This document shows positions 8,454 through 8,519 of a stretch of DNA of 8,519 nucleotides, piece after piece (the stretch's first letter is position 1; each line of letters begins with the position of its first letter). The translations under genes were made by a program, and so were the position numbers. This stretch comes from Ignavibacteriaceae bacterium (GTDB lineage Bacteria; Bacteroidota; Ignavibacteria; Ignavibacteriales; Ignavibacteriaceae), in contig JAPHUI010000158.1 of NCBI GenBank assembly GCA_026193755.1, positions 1 to 8,519 of the forward strand. Direction: 5' to 3'. The notes under the pieces were generated by a model. The model ran no database searches and was not told the origin of the DNA. It saw only the letters and a program-made list of their open reading frames with translations.

Positions 8454-8461
8454 CAAAAATA
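8454..8461 (-). promoter_or_regulatory. Candidate -7 promoter element of the eutN-like/rpoD operon
   Basis: Minus-strand TATTTTTG matches the TAnnTTTG -7 element used by primary sigma factors of Bacteroidota. It lies about 50 bases before the preferred TTG start of the vertex gene. No TTG -33 element is found at the usual 17-23 bp upstream, and in such AT-rich DNA the match can be chance. It is relevant only if the lineage guess holds. Confidence 0.2.
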
Positions 8462-8519
8462 ACTCGTAATAAAATTTTGATTTTACTTTAAAGTAGCAAG
8501 TCCTATTTTTTTGTCTGAT

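Noticed and set aside
8438..8519. A second minus-strand frame open from the right edge for about 27 codons.
   Set aside because: Composition (Lys/Phe/Tyr/Asn-rich) looks like translated AT-rich intergenic DNA, and it competes with a more plausible frame ending at 8483.

Overview
The window is low-GC bacterial chromosome carrying seven protein genes in two minus-strand operons and one large plus-strand gene. The best lineage guess is the Bacteroidota/Chlorobi/Ignavibacteria (FCB) group, possibly Ignavibacteria. This rests mainly on the primary sigma factor, which is short, lacks region 1.1 and begins with the [23 protein letters not shown] pattern known from Bacteroidota RpoD. AT-richness, weak Shine-Dalgarno sequences and a B12-dependent ribonucleotide reductase fit. 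The assignment is an inference from protein resemblance only.

Left part (1-2480, minus strand): a three-gene operon reading right to left. It encodes an ABC-transporter ATPase (TTG start), an ABC-2 type membrane permease that overlaps it by 4 bp (ATGA), and, 19 bp further on, a secreted LolA/lipoprotein-sorting-like protein whose 3' end runs off the window. The arrangement suggests a membrane exporter paired with an extracytoplasmic lipid- or lipoprotein-binding protein. The substrate cannot be read from the sequence.

Middle (2481-2894): a 414-bp, very AT-rich divergent intergenic region. I see no gene, RNA gene or cobalamin riboswitch in it. It must hold the promoters of the ABC operon and of nrdJ, but I can only propose weak candidates.

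Centre (2895-6494, plus strand): one complete gene for a class II, adenosylcobalamin-dependent ribonucleotide reductase (NrdJ) of the long, about 1200-residue type. It has all expected active-site cysteines, a TSCPD-like region and a C-terminal zinc ribbon. It ends in a strong hairpin terminator that also suits the convergent operon.

Right part (6571-8404 or 8419, minus strand): a tightly packed operon. It encodes a bacterial microcompartment vertex protein (EutN/CcmL family), the primary sigma factor RpoD (GTGA overlap), and an NlpC/P60 cell-wall hydrolase lipoprotein (2-bp gap, TTG start). A shell-vertex gene translationally coupled to the housekeeping sigma factor is the most unusual thing here. 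No other shell or microcompartment enzyme gene lies within the window, so whether this is part of a microcompartment locus or an isolated gene cannot be decided. I found no mobile elements, CRISPR arrays, tRNAs or rRNAs, and no clearly undescribed system.
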